Assembly (NCBI GenBank): GCA_020080175.1
Contig: JAGHQL010000168.1
Location: 1 to 60,615 of the forward strand
DNA from: Glutinoglossum americanum
Lineage: Eukaryota; Ascomycota; Geoglossomycetes; Geoglossales; Geoglossaceae
Direction of reading: 5' to 3'
Length of the DNA stretch: 60,615 bases
Shown piece by piece: positions 11,392 through 21,069 of the stretch (its first letter is position 1; every line of letters begins with the position of its first letter). The notes beneath the pieces are model-generated. The model ran no database searches. It was not told where the DNA came from and saw nothing but the letters and a program-made list of their open reading frames with translations. A program made the translations under genes and the position numbers.

Positions 11392-12388
11392 ATGCTACTG
11401 CCTCGACGACTACTCCTTTTACTTGCCTTAACCGTCATTCCCCTAGCTGTTGCCGACGTCGAATTCACAACACCCTCGCCTGGCGCCTCCGTCCCCGGTG
11501 GAACGACAATTAGTGTAGAGTGGAAGGATTCTGGAAATTCTCCACCACTCGAGGATTTGACTTCATTTCAATTGTTTCTTTGCGCAGGGGGTAATGACAG
11601 TCCGGTAGGTTACATAACGGAATTGCAGGGATTCCTGGTTGCAGATGGAGTACAATGTTAACAGATGAGTCTTGAGGAATAGGTACAACTTGCATCGTTA
11701 TCGCAAGGCTTGTTTGCCGCAGGGAATACAGCATCTGGAACTATTAGCCCGGCGATCGGTGAATCTACTCAAAATGCATAGTAAGGGCGCCTCTTGATTA
11801 TATCTGTCGTGTTGGGCATATTCGTCTACTATTATCGAATCTATGTCACTGAAACGTCAATCATTCAGCTTCCTTAAAATGGTATCGGTCGCGGCTGGCG
11901 GCACCGTTATCAATTACTCCTCTCGCTTCAGCCTCACGGGAATGACCGGGACCTTCCCTCCGGATGTCGTCACAGGTTTGAAAAGTGTCAGTGGGACCGA
12001 TGGCCCTCCTACGGATAACCAAGTCGCCGGAAGCGCTCCCGGAGATGGGCCCTTTGCGGTACCCTATACAATGCAGACGGGTCCCACGCGGTATGCACCA
12101 ATGCAACCGCAGCCTGGGACCAGCATTACTGCAAAGAAAGTTACACCATTGTGGCCAACAAGCGCGGTAACATTTGCAAAGACTTTTCTTCCTCAACCTA
12201 CGATACAGACAACCCTTACCCAGAACCCGACTTATGGCCTTCCCAGTATCGAGAATGATGTAAGGCTCTCTAATTTGCATCTTTAATAGTTATAAACTAA
12301 TGGGTATCTTCTTTCTTCTCTGCAGGCTTCCCCTGCGCCAATGCCTAATGATGACATGCAGAAATTTCTTAATAGGTGGAAGGATTAA
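11392..12388 (+). CDS. KRE9: Kre9/Knh1-family cell-wall glucan assembly protein
   Basis: A 254-residue secreted protein of the Kre9/Knh1 family, which is needed for normal beta-1,6-glucan in the fungal wall. Exons: 11392-11604, 11683-11780, 11869-12259 and 12326-12388, with all phases matching. It begins with a signal peptide (MLLPRRLLLLLALTV, probable cut after AVA). The N-terminal domain follows: VEFTTPSPGASVPGGT, VEWKDSG, FQLFLCAGGND. The central part has FLKMVSVAAGGT, RFSLTGMTGTFP and the family signature YTMQTGPTRYAPMQP. The short last exon ends in MQKFLNRWKD, the conserved C-terminus. No GPI signal is evident, so it is probably soluble or loosely wall-bound. Whether it matches KRE9 or KNH1 cannot be decided; the symbol is used in the family sense. 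Confidence 0.93.
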
Positions 12389-12819
12389 AATACAGATCCT
12401 TCTTTTCTTAATTGAGTTTCACTGACACCTTTCTGGGCATCTTGAGATTTTGGAGTTATTACCCAGGTTTTCCATGTCGCTCTCCTCCTGTCTCTGTGGA
12501 GTATAGAACCCTTCGCTATCTGGAGGCAATACATTTGGGTCTGGCGTTGTCCGTATTTGGGTCTAAGAGACGGGTAGATGGAATGTCCTAGCTGCTCTAT
12601 CGGCACTCAACTAGGGTTAGATGAATATGCATGTCCGTAATTTAATTTACTAGTTGTATACATACATGCATTTCCCAGAGCATCGATATCCCGTATCGGC
12701 CGGTGTGGTATTGGCGGCAACTGTCGTTACCCTATCGATAAGGTAAGGTGAACTCATCCTTGGTGACCGTTACAATAGCCTTGAAGCAACCGAGGTTCAA
12801 CTGAACTCCACGGCTAGTC
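12389..12819. other. intergenic region
   Basis: About 430 bp between two genes on the same strand, holding the KRE9-like 3' end and the promoter of the aminopeptidase gene. No coding or RNA feature is recognised. Confidence 0.5.
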
Positions 12820-14405
12820 ATGACATCTGTTAACTCGATCATCGCTGAAAAATATCCTGCTAAAGCCCATGCCGAAAGGGTAGCGGCATACATCAAAGCA
12901 AAGGAGCCAAATGCTGACGGGGTAATCTACCTTGAAGGTCAGAAGACCTCAATGATAGAAGACTGCGATGAGGCACAACCGTTCAGGTATTTAAACGGTA
13001 GCTCAGACGCTCCCAAATCCCTACGGATAGGGTGTAATTGATTACTGACCCATCGCCCGCACTCCTAGACAACGACGCTATTTCTTTTACCTCTCGGGTT
13101 GTAATGTGCCTGATTGCTACCTAACATACAGCATTCCAACTGGCAAACTTATTCTCTACATACCTCCCATCGATGCAGACGAAGTAATTTGGACTGGGCT
13201 CCCGCTCTCTCTGGAAGAAGCTCTTAAGAAATACGACGTCGACGAAGCGCGCTACTCTACAGATGTCAACGGATCTCTTGCTGGTCTCGCAAAGGAACCT
13301 GGATGCTCGAAGATATGGGCAATCCACCCCCAGATATCCGAACACGTCACCTTTCTCGAGTTTAGAGACAAAGACTATAGCCTCCTGAAAGAAGCCATTG
13401 AAGAATGCCGTGTCGTCAAGGACGTCTACGAGATTGGTTTAATCCGGAAGGCCAATGAGATATCCGCCGGTGCACACCATGCAGTCATGCGTGCCGTTAA
13501 GGAAGCCAAAAACGAGCAGGAACTTGAAGCTGTATTCCTACACCACTGTATCTCGCACGGGTCCCACAAACAGGCTTACCACTCCATTGTCGCATCCGGT
13601 ACGAACGCCGCAACGTTGCACTACCAGAAGAACGACGAGCCCCTCTCCGGACGACTAAACCTCCTTCTAGATGCGGGCTGCGAATACGCATGCTATGCCT
13701 CAGACATTACCCGAACCTTCCCTCTTTCTGGCCACTTTACCCCTCCCTCTCTAGCAATCTACAACCTCGTCCTCCTCATGCAAAAAACCTGCACTGCCGC
13801 CCTAAAAGCCGACGTCCTCTGGGAAGAAATACACGTGCTCGCTCACAAAGTCGCCATCACAGGCCTACTGGAAATTGGGGTATTGGCTGGGGGGACGGCG
13901 GAGCAGATTTTGGAACAGAGGACTAGTGTGGCTTTTTTCCCGCACGGGTTGGGGCATTATTTGGGATTGGATACTCATGACTCGGGGGGCCACCCGAGAT
14001 ATGGGGATGAGGATTCGATGTTTAGATATTTGAGGGTTAGGGGGAAGGTTCCTGCTGGGAGTGTGGTTACTGTTGAGCCGGGGGTAGGGATAACGGTCCT
14101 TTTTTGGCTGGCGGAGAAGCTAATGCTACGGTAGATTTACTTCTGTGACTTCATCATCTCGCCCTATCTCGGAGACCCCGCACATTCCAAGTTCATCGAC
14201 AAGGATGTCCTGGCCAAGTACTGGGAAGTCGGCGGCGTGCGGATCGAAGGTGAGAACCTCCGCCTTTTCCTAGCTTTTGACTATATAGGTGCCTATTGTT
14301 AATATTATGCTAGATAACATACTAATAACCCCTGACGGCTACGAGAACCTCACTACAGTCGTCAAGGAAGTCAGCGAAATGGAGAGGCTTATTAATGGTT
14401 CATGA
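12820..14405 (+). CDS. Xaa-Pro aminopeptidase / prolidase (peptidase M24B)
   Basis: A 462-residue cytosolic metallopeptidase that removes residues next to proline. Exons: 12820-12986, 13069-14083, 14135-14249 and 14314-14405, all in phase. The N-terminal half has the aminopeptidase-P-type domain ([26 protein letters not shown]). The catalytic pita-bread half keeps all five metal ligands: Asp in LLLDAGCEY, Asp in ASDITRTF, His in [10 protein letters not shown], Glu in VTVEPG, and Glu in [16 protein letters not shown], which follows the LGL segment, is also typical of the fungal PepP/prolidase group. Length matches that group. The start is the ATG that places the usual N-terminal [16 protein letters not shown] segment at the protein start. 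Reading on past the intron after VEPG gives a false early stop, which confirms the splice there. Confidence 0.95.
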
Positions 14406-15132
14406 TCGGGGAATTTGCCTTAGCCTTTCTCATGAATTCTCGGACCCTACGTGGTGTCAATATTGTACCTAGCCAGCCGCCTATCACTAATTGGTTGATG
14501 AACTATGGAAACTTTTCTCCATTAAGCTTCGTCCTCATCGCACCCATTAATTTAACCTCTCCTTCCCTACTCGTCCACAAAGAGAGTATACCGGGGGGAG
14601 AAGGACAGGAAAGACATTACGAGACGTGGGAGGATTGATACCATTGTATTTTTTTTTTTTCAAAGGAGCTTGTTTCGTTTCGAAACGGTGAAGGCTCCGG
14701 GGAAGCGTAGGGATTTACGACGAGAAGTAGAAGGGAGAGGGAGGGGATAGGTGATTAGAATTACAAACACCAGCCCAACCCTGCTGGAGCCGGCCCAACG
14801 ATTCCTCTGCGTCTTCGGGCTTTTAATATTTAAGGTATTTCAAAAAGGGAAGCTTGTAGTCGTCCGAGGCGCTCGTTAACCGTTTTTTCTGTTTTCCCTT
14901 TTCCTTCCTTCCTTCCTTTTCGTTTCCACCCCGAGCCTAGAGCCTTAGGGGGGGTTTTGAGCCCAAAAAAAAAAAAGAAAAAGAAAAAGGAGGGAGAAAA
15001 AAAAGGAGGGGGGGGAAACAAATATGATACGAGAAGAGGAAGATGCTAGGTCGTATGCCGAATCCCAAATCCCAAATCAAAAAAACCACCGCTAGACAAC
15101 CCCCCCCCCCCCCAAACATATTTTTGCTAGCC
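14406..15132. repeat. low-complexity spacer: T run, purine tract, C run
   Basis: This spacer between two convergent genes is dominated by homopolymers: a T run near 14649-14660, an almost pure A/G tract at about 14964-15019 with long A and G runs, and a run of 14 C at 15100-15113. Such purine tracts can form unusual DNA structures and are prone to sequencing length errors. No gene is seen. Confidence 0.7.
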
Positions 15133-16228
15133 TTAGACCTGGCTATGCCGCGGTCTTTTCCTCGAGCTCCGCTCCCCCGGGTGTTCCTTCTCCCTAGCCT
15201 TTTCTTTAGCATCCAACACGAGGCTCAGGACGTCAAAGCCGAACTGCGGGAACTCCAGGCACATTTTCCGGAATTCCTCCTCGGCCTCGTGGCGCAGGAC
15301 GTGCGAGCGGTGAGCCCAGAAGGCGGCGACGGGTTTGCGGATCGTGGTGTCTTCGCGCGGGGTATTCGCGTAGACGAAGCGGGCGTAGGCGATTTCGCCT
15401 TTGGCGTTCGAGTTGATTCGGTGGATTTTGGAGTGCGCGAGGGTTTTGAGTTCCTGTGAGTTGGGAGGGGTTAGGATGGGAGATGGGACTGAGGGTAGTG
15501 GGAAAAGGGGGGGGTTTAAGAGGTGTGTTTGCGAACATCTAGACCTAGTTTATCCGCGAGAGTATAGACGCGCGCATGCTTGAGGAGCTGCTCTCCTGAG
15601 TCGTCCACCGCAGGTACAGACGGATCATCTTCTAGCCGGCCTTCGTCAACCTTTCTAGGGAAGTATTCGCCGGTGTAGAGGAATTCTAGGAGACAGCCGA
15701 CGGGGTCGATGTCATAGTCAATCAGATCAATCCTACGGCGCTATATAGTGGCGCAAGCGGTCGCAGGTTAGCCGGACTGAGAAGCACATACCAAAACGAG
15801 GGACAAGCTCTTGGTAGAGTTGCGCAGAGCTTGTATGCAGGCGTACTTACAGTTGAAGTCTCGCCGAATCGTAAGCATATGTCTGCAAAGTATGGACTGC
15901 GCATAAGCAGCTGTTGATGCGCGGTAAGGAGCGTCTGGTGTTCACCAGCACCGATAAGAAGCTCGACGATCGGCGATTGAAGGTAACTGTATAGATTGGA
16001 CGGGAGACGGTTAGCGCCGCTACTCAAGAGGTGGCGTGGAGCTGACAGAAGACAAGGAACATACTCAAAAAATGATACTCTTTGCTCAACATCTACTTCC
16101 TCCAGAGCATCGCCGTCAATTTCTTCTGCGCCATTCTCTATGGCGCCAGCACCATCACCATCAACATCAATTGGATCATCAGTACCCATTTCAGCGTCGA
16201 AAGAGCTGTCTAGCTGGACCTCCGCCAT
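15133..16228 (-). CDS. BTB/POZ domain protein
   Basis: A 274-residue protein with one BTB/POZ domain, a protein-interaction fold often used by Cullin-3 adaptors and transcription factors. Exons: 16228-16065, 15986-15851, 15740-15537 and 15453-15133. An acidic N-terminal tail of about 50 residues precedes the domain. The BTB core reads YLQSPIVELLIGAGEHQTLLTAHQ, then LLMRSPYFADIC, DIDPVGCLLEFLYTGEY, and the helical tail ending LKTLAHSKIHRI. The C-terminus is basic. The third intron begins GTTCGC, an unusual donor, but the join it gives (LGLD-ELKTLAHSK) is exactly the family pattern. Fungal proteins of this layout are mostly uncharacterised, so no partner is inferred. Confidence 0.88.
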
Positions 16229-16499
16229 CGAAGCGGTATGTTTGTATGGAGTTGCGGTGATGTGTTTCGGTCGAGAGGGATAGGAGTAGGGAGTTTTGAA
16301 ATTCTGGAGCTATGCAAAGCTGTTGAAGCGATCGACGAAGAATGTATAGAGTACGTAGTAGTAGAGCGGCCTGGGTAGAGTTTGCGCAGAGTGGTGGAAA
16401 AGTGGAGCGGGTGGGTTGAAAACGGCACTTTTCACCAGCCTCTCCATTATCTATCGCAAAGGAGCTTGCGCACGGACCCCACGCAGGCTATTGCTGGGC

Positions 16500-16507
16500 T
16501 ATATAAG
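16500..16507 (+). promoter_or_regulatory. orphan TATA-like element upstream of the BTB gene
   Basis: TATATAAG on the + strand is followed by a CT/AC-rich, leader-like stretch to about 16600 and then a splice-donor-like GTAAGCTG near 16678. No + strand gene follows. The region 16229-16961 otherwise has only the BTB promoter side and the 3' side of the coiled-coil gene. A non-coding transcript reading rightward is possible but unproven. Confidence 0.25.
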
Positions 16508-16961
16508 CCGCGAGCAGCCAAGCTCAGCGACTAGCAACTAGCAGCGGACCTTATTCCCACTTCAACAATCAGCAACTAGTTCTTCCCTCGTTCCATTGTC
16601 CATCTCAATGAATCGATAACCTGAATTAATCTAGTAGTTGAATTCTCGACTTATCAACTACTCTACGGAGTATTATGTAAGCTGTCTATAATAAGACTGA
16701 CTTTTCTCTTTCCGCCGCATACCATCTCACTCAAGAGGTAAAAAAAAAACATATCTAGCTGAGCGCTGAATAATTGAAGGAAGAATAAACAACCGTCCCT
16801 ATCTCGCCGAGTTCGTCGGCTTGTCCTACGTTACACACGAGTGTAGAACCCAAACTCCTAACCGCGTAGGAATAATTCCGGAAATTCCCAATCTCGCCCG
16901 ATTCGCCTTGCTAGAACATACACGGTTCACATATTAAGTAAAACTAATTTCCTCACTCCTG

Positions 16962-19134
16962 CTAACCCTGGAAAATGGCATTGGCGTGGTGGTACCAAGT
17001 GGAGGCTGCGGTGGGATGTTGGTTGAACATGCTAGCCTGGGTGGCCGGAAGAGTAGGAGCTTGAGCAGGGTGTGCCGCTGAAGCTGGGGCATGTGTCATG
17101 GCGTTCGTCGGGCTGAACTGCATGTTGATGGCCGAATCGGGCGGTGTGGGGAGAAGAGTATGTTGCTGAGTACCACTGCTACTGCTCAGAATGTTAGTAT
17201 ACCACCGGTAATGAGAGGAGGGGGTTGGACTTACAGCATGTTAAAGATCTGGTTAATGCGGCTCTCTCGCGCATCCAATCTCTGCACTAAGCTGTGGAGG
17301 GTATTACTAAAATCGGTCTCAGGAACAGTGTTGCCGTTACTCTCTCGTAGTTTCTGGTTCTCGAGACGAAGCCTCTCATTATCCGCTTGAAGAGGGGCTA
17401 TTGACTCTAAAAACTCCTTCATTTTGTTTATGAGAGCCGTTTGGTTATCCTGGAGAATCCTGAATTCCCTCTGAACGGATTTCAATCCATCAGAAAGTTC
17501 TTCTCTCCGCTCAGCTCCGGCCTCACTCTGCTCCATGAGGATATTATATTTCTCAAGAAGAGACTTGTGATCAGCACGGAGAGCCATGCTACTCTCTTTG
17601 ATCTCTCCTACCTTGAAGTTGAGTTCGTTGAAATCATCCTTGGCTGTAATGAGACGGCGGTCCATAGTACTAACGGCTCTACCCATGGTATCGAGTTTCT
17701 TATCCATGGTTGCTACTTTTTGCTCGAGTGATTCAAGTCCCGCTGCAGTAATGTCGTGGATTTTACCTGCAAAGTCGGTAACAGATTCCAGACCGGCCGC
17801 CATGTCTGCAGTCTCATTTCGGATAAGTTTAACCTCACCAGAAAGCATCTCTAACTTCTTGCTTGTTTCCTCGTTATGCCCGTTGCCGAGGGCCTCGATA
17901 GAATCGCACCTTGTTTTCACCAAGCAAGCAGAAGCAGCGTTCTTCGCTTTGACGTGTAGGACGAGACTATCTTTCGCCCGGCCGATATGGTTGTGGATTT
18001 CTTTAATGTGGTTTGAGATGGTTTTGTCGAGCTGATCGAGTTGAATTGTGGAAGAATCGATAGGGCTCGGGTGAGCTGCCCACGGGTCACAGGGAGGATG
18101 CACAGGCTCGGATTCTGTGTTACTACTTAATCGGGACTTTCCATCCCGCCCCTGAGCTTTGCCATATGGTGGGCGGCGCTCATGGAAGAGGCTCAACGGG
18201 TAATCACTGCGAAGGTGACGGGGGGAAAATTCTTGAGCGGTTGGGTCAAATGTGGCTGTGGATGGAGGAGAATCTTGCCCACCCCGTGTGCTGGTATCCC
18301 AGAGAGGAGTCAGTTCGCCTTGACTGGAGCCGGAATACTGGGGGGGATTGTCAGTTTATGCTACCATACGTCTTAGGAGGCCGGTGTACTTGCGTGTAAT
18401 GTCGAGGCGTTTGTTGTGCCGGTGAGGGGAGATGGCTCGATCTCCCCTGCTTCCTCAATGATCCCGGAGAAGCTTGAGACTCTCTGCTGCCCTGGTAGAA
18501 TATTGACAGACCCTAGGTGTGCGATGCTCCCATCTTTGGCAGGAGACATCTTCTCGCTCGATAAGATGATGGCTTCGTGGTGGAGCGCTTTATACTGGCC
18601 AAGAGCAGGGCTATAAACTATTGGATATGAGTCGCTGCTACTTATAGGAGGCGCGGACGCCTCTGTTCCGTCGTATTGATTTGAAGTACTCTGCTTGCTA
18701 GCCAGGGGGGGACCAGCCGGGGTGCGAGAGTCAGAAAAGATATCATCCGATGAGCGAAAAATACTCTGAGAATCACCGTCGTTAGCCTTGAACGTTCAAT
18801 CGTCTGCTTCGGCTATGCATGCCTCTCTACCGGTCACAGCTTGGCTAAGAGTCTTTCGTTGCTTAGCTTCCTCAATAAGCTGTGCGCGCAACTTCTCTTG
18901 ATCTATATCCTTCATCTTAAAGTTCTTGTTAGAGCCGTGTCTGAAGCTAAGTTTGTATGGAATAGCTGGTTGGATGCGAATTTGTGGAATTCCTCTTCTT
19001 CCGTGTATTCTGGGATCATTTCCCCGCGTAACGAAATCTCTATTGCGTATACCGGAATCTTTCTCGTGCGTTCCAGGGTCTTTCCCACGTGTGTCAGAGT
19101 TTCTGGTGGGGACCATAGCTATTGAAGCAAGCAT
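16962..19134 (-). CDS. coiled-coil protein, gene model unresolved upstream
   Basis: Two downstream exons are solid: 18337-17235 and 17181-16962, joined in phase by a 53-bp intron. They encode about 440 residues with a long coiled coil (repeats such as LEQKVATMDKKLDTMGRAVS, then LLEKYNILMEQ and DNERLRLENQKLRE) and a Pro/Gln/His-rich tail ending HHANAIFQG. Upstream, one reading frame is open from 19134 to 18390 except for an in-frame TGA at 18796-18798. It encodes a charged N-terminal part (KLRAQLIEEAKQRKTL) and a Ser/Pro-rich part (RSSDDIFSDSRTP). A good-looking 52-bp intron (18389-18338, CTGAC branch, C-rich acceptor) lies between the halves, but the phases do not match (1 against 0). Options are a decaying gene, sequence error, a different acceptor (AAG ending at 18319 would fit), or two genes. 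Family not recognised. Confidence 0.55.
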
Positions 19135-19690
19135 GGTTAGCACAAAGTATGGCCGGTTAGGGAGTAGGAGAAGGAAACGCGGCCAGGAAGAGGCGCAGGG
19201 GGAGACAAGTTGCCTGCGGACAGCGTTGAAACGAGAGGAGGGACTGCAGACGAAAAGAGTGCGGGGCGCAACGCTCTCGGACCAGGAACGTTACTACCAC
19301 TGGCAGATGTTTGGGGACAGCAGTGTGGCAATGGAGGTATATAACGTGCAGGAGATATGACATACGGCGATAAAGACTGCAAATCAGGAACTTACAAATG
19401 GCTTCGAACAGATGCGAATGGGCAACAAGCGGTGGAGATCTCGACAGAATTCCTCTTCAAACGAATTCCGGACAGATCAAGAGTACGAGGACCGCACGAG
19501 CAAGTTGAATAGAAGGAGATGTGCTCTACTAATGGAAAAAGTGAAGACAATACAGAGTGAATAGGGTTATTGTTATTGATGAAAATAAACCGGCCACGCA
19601 AAGCTCAATAGCAATCCAAACAACAATAGGTAGAACCGGTGAATAATCGAAACGCGATCGCTAAATAGAAAGGGAAACAGCAGCACCTAC

Positions 19691-19850
19691 GCTCAGTGAT
19701 CTTCGCACCGGAAGACTGGGGCCTTCCCTCGCCGACGGGGGTTTCGGAGAGCGGGAGAGCACCCTGCCCACCAGACTGCGCCGCAGTCACCGCCGTACCA
19801 CCGGAATCCTTGGTAAGAATCTCACCGGTCTTACTCGAACCCTTCAACAT
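19691..19850 (-). CDS. possible first exon of an unidentified gene
   Basis: An ATG at 19850 opens a 53-codon frame (MLKGSSKTGEIL...GAKITE) rich in Gly/Ser/Thr, ending at a donor-like GTAGGT. Downstream exons cannot be placed with confidence. An acceptor near 19535 would extend it in phase for about 45 codons, but the following splice is unclear. It might be the 5' end of the coiled-coil gene to the left, or a separate short gene. Confidence 0.3.
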
Positions 19851-21069
19851 CGCGGCCGACTAGTGAAGCGCAGTTTGCGAGAGTCCCAAGGAGGGTTTCT
19901 TAATACGCTGCATGCGATTTCTGAGAGCAGCGAATGGGTAATGGGGAGATAGATGTGGTGGGATGCTGTTTCTCTTGTGTTATGGAGAGACGTGATGAGA
20001 AGAAAGGAGTGTTAAGAGTGCGACTCGCGGCGGTGATTAGGTGATTAGGATGGCTGGGCTCAAATAATTAATCATGGGGGTTGGGGGATACAAACAATGG
20101 AAGCCATAACTATCCAGATTGGGATACCCTCTCTCGCACACAGGTTTGATGTTAGGAGGAACGTTCTTACGCTAACCCTCGGCTCTCCCAAAGGTTGATA
20201 TATATGTATGCATATAATGCATAGCTCATCGATGGAGTCCTTGCATCCCTGGTGTCTACATGCATACTGCTAGATATCTTCGGATCCCCCTTTTAGATGC
20301 TATCACCCCCGCCAAGCCCACCATGTCTCTTTCGTTCCGCTCCCCCAATGTAAGGGGTCTCGTCGAACGAAAGGCGCCCGCTGTTGACTATGGAGAGGTA
20401 AGTATCTACGTGGGCTGGTCGGAAATGGGGACGCGAGGTAGGGGGAGACATTGCAACCCACATAGTGCGGCCTTGAGCCGTGTCCTGGTGAGCTGGGGCA
20501 GTGAGAAGAGACTCGATCAAGTTCCGAATTAGCAACTATCGGCCACTTTGATGGCGGGAAGCGGTTTCCAAGAGTCAGTGTTTCATTCTTTCGGTCGGGG
20601 GAACAAGCCAGAGGGGCATCAAGACACAAGATTCCGCTTAGAATGAGCTAGGCAAAAATATAACCACAATTTTCATTGATAAACGGCTCTCCATTAGCAA
20701 GGCTTGCTTTACAATACGCCTTATGTGTCGTCAGCATTCACAGGAAGAATGTTATGTATCATCATCTTCTCTCATGACCCTTGATGCTGCTCAATATCTG
20801 GGTGCGCGATCCATGTCCGAAAACCTGTCGCCACTCAGGGCCAATCTGAAGTTGGGTGAATGCAATGATGGTAATTGAACGTGCAGTCATTATAAAACGT
20901 TAAGAGCAAGCGGCGATCTTTGAGGCATAGAGTGGATATTAAACATAAAGCTTAAGTAATAAAAGAAAAATAAATGCGACAGCGGCAGACAGTGCAACCT
21001 CCCTGACAGAATATCTGCTTATCCACGCATTGTAGGCCGGGCAGAAGAGATTCGGAAGGCCGCAATTTC
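19851..21069. other. intergenic region
   Basis: About 1.2 kb with no supported gene. A short + strand frame starting near 20321 (MSLSFRSPNVRG) runs into a donor-like GTAAGT near 20398, but no continuation is recognisable. The right end holds the 3' side of the large CBM48 gene. Confidence 0.4.
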
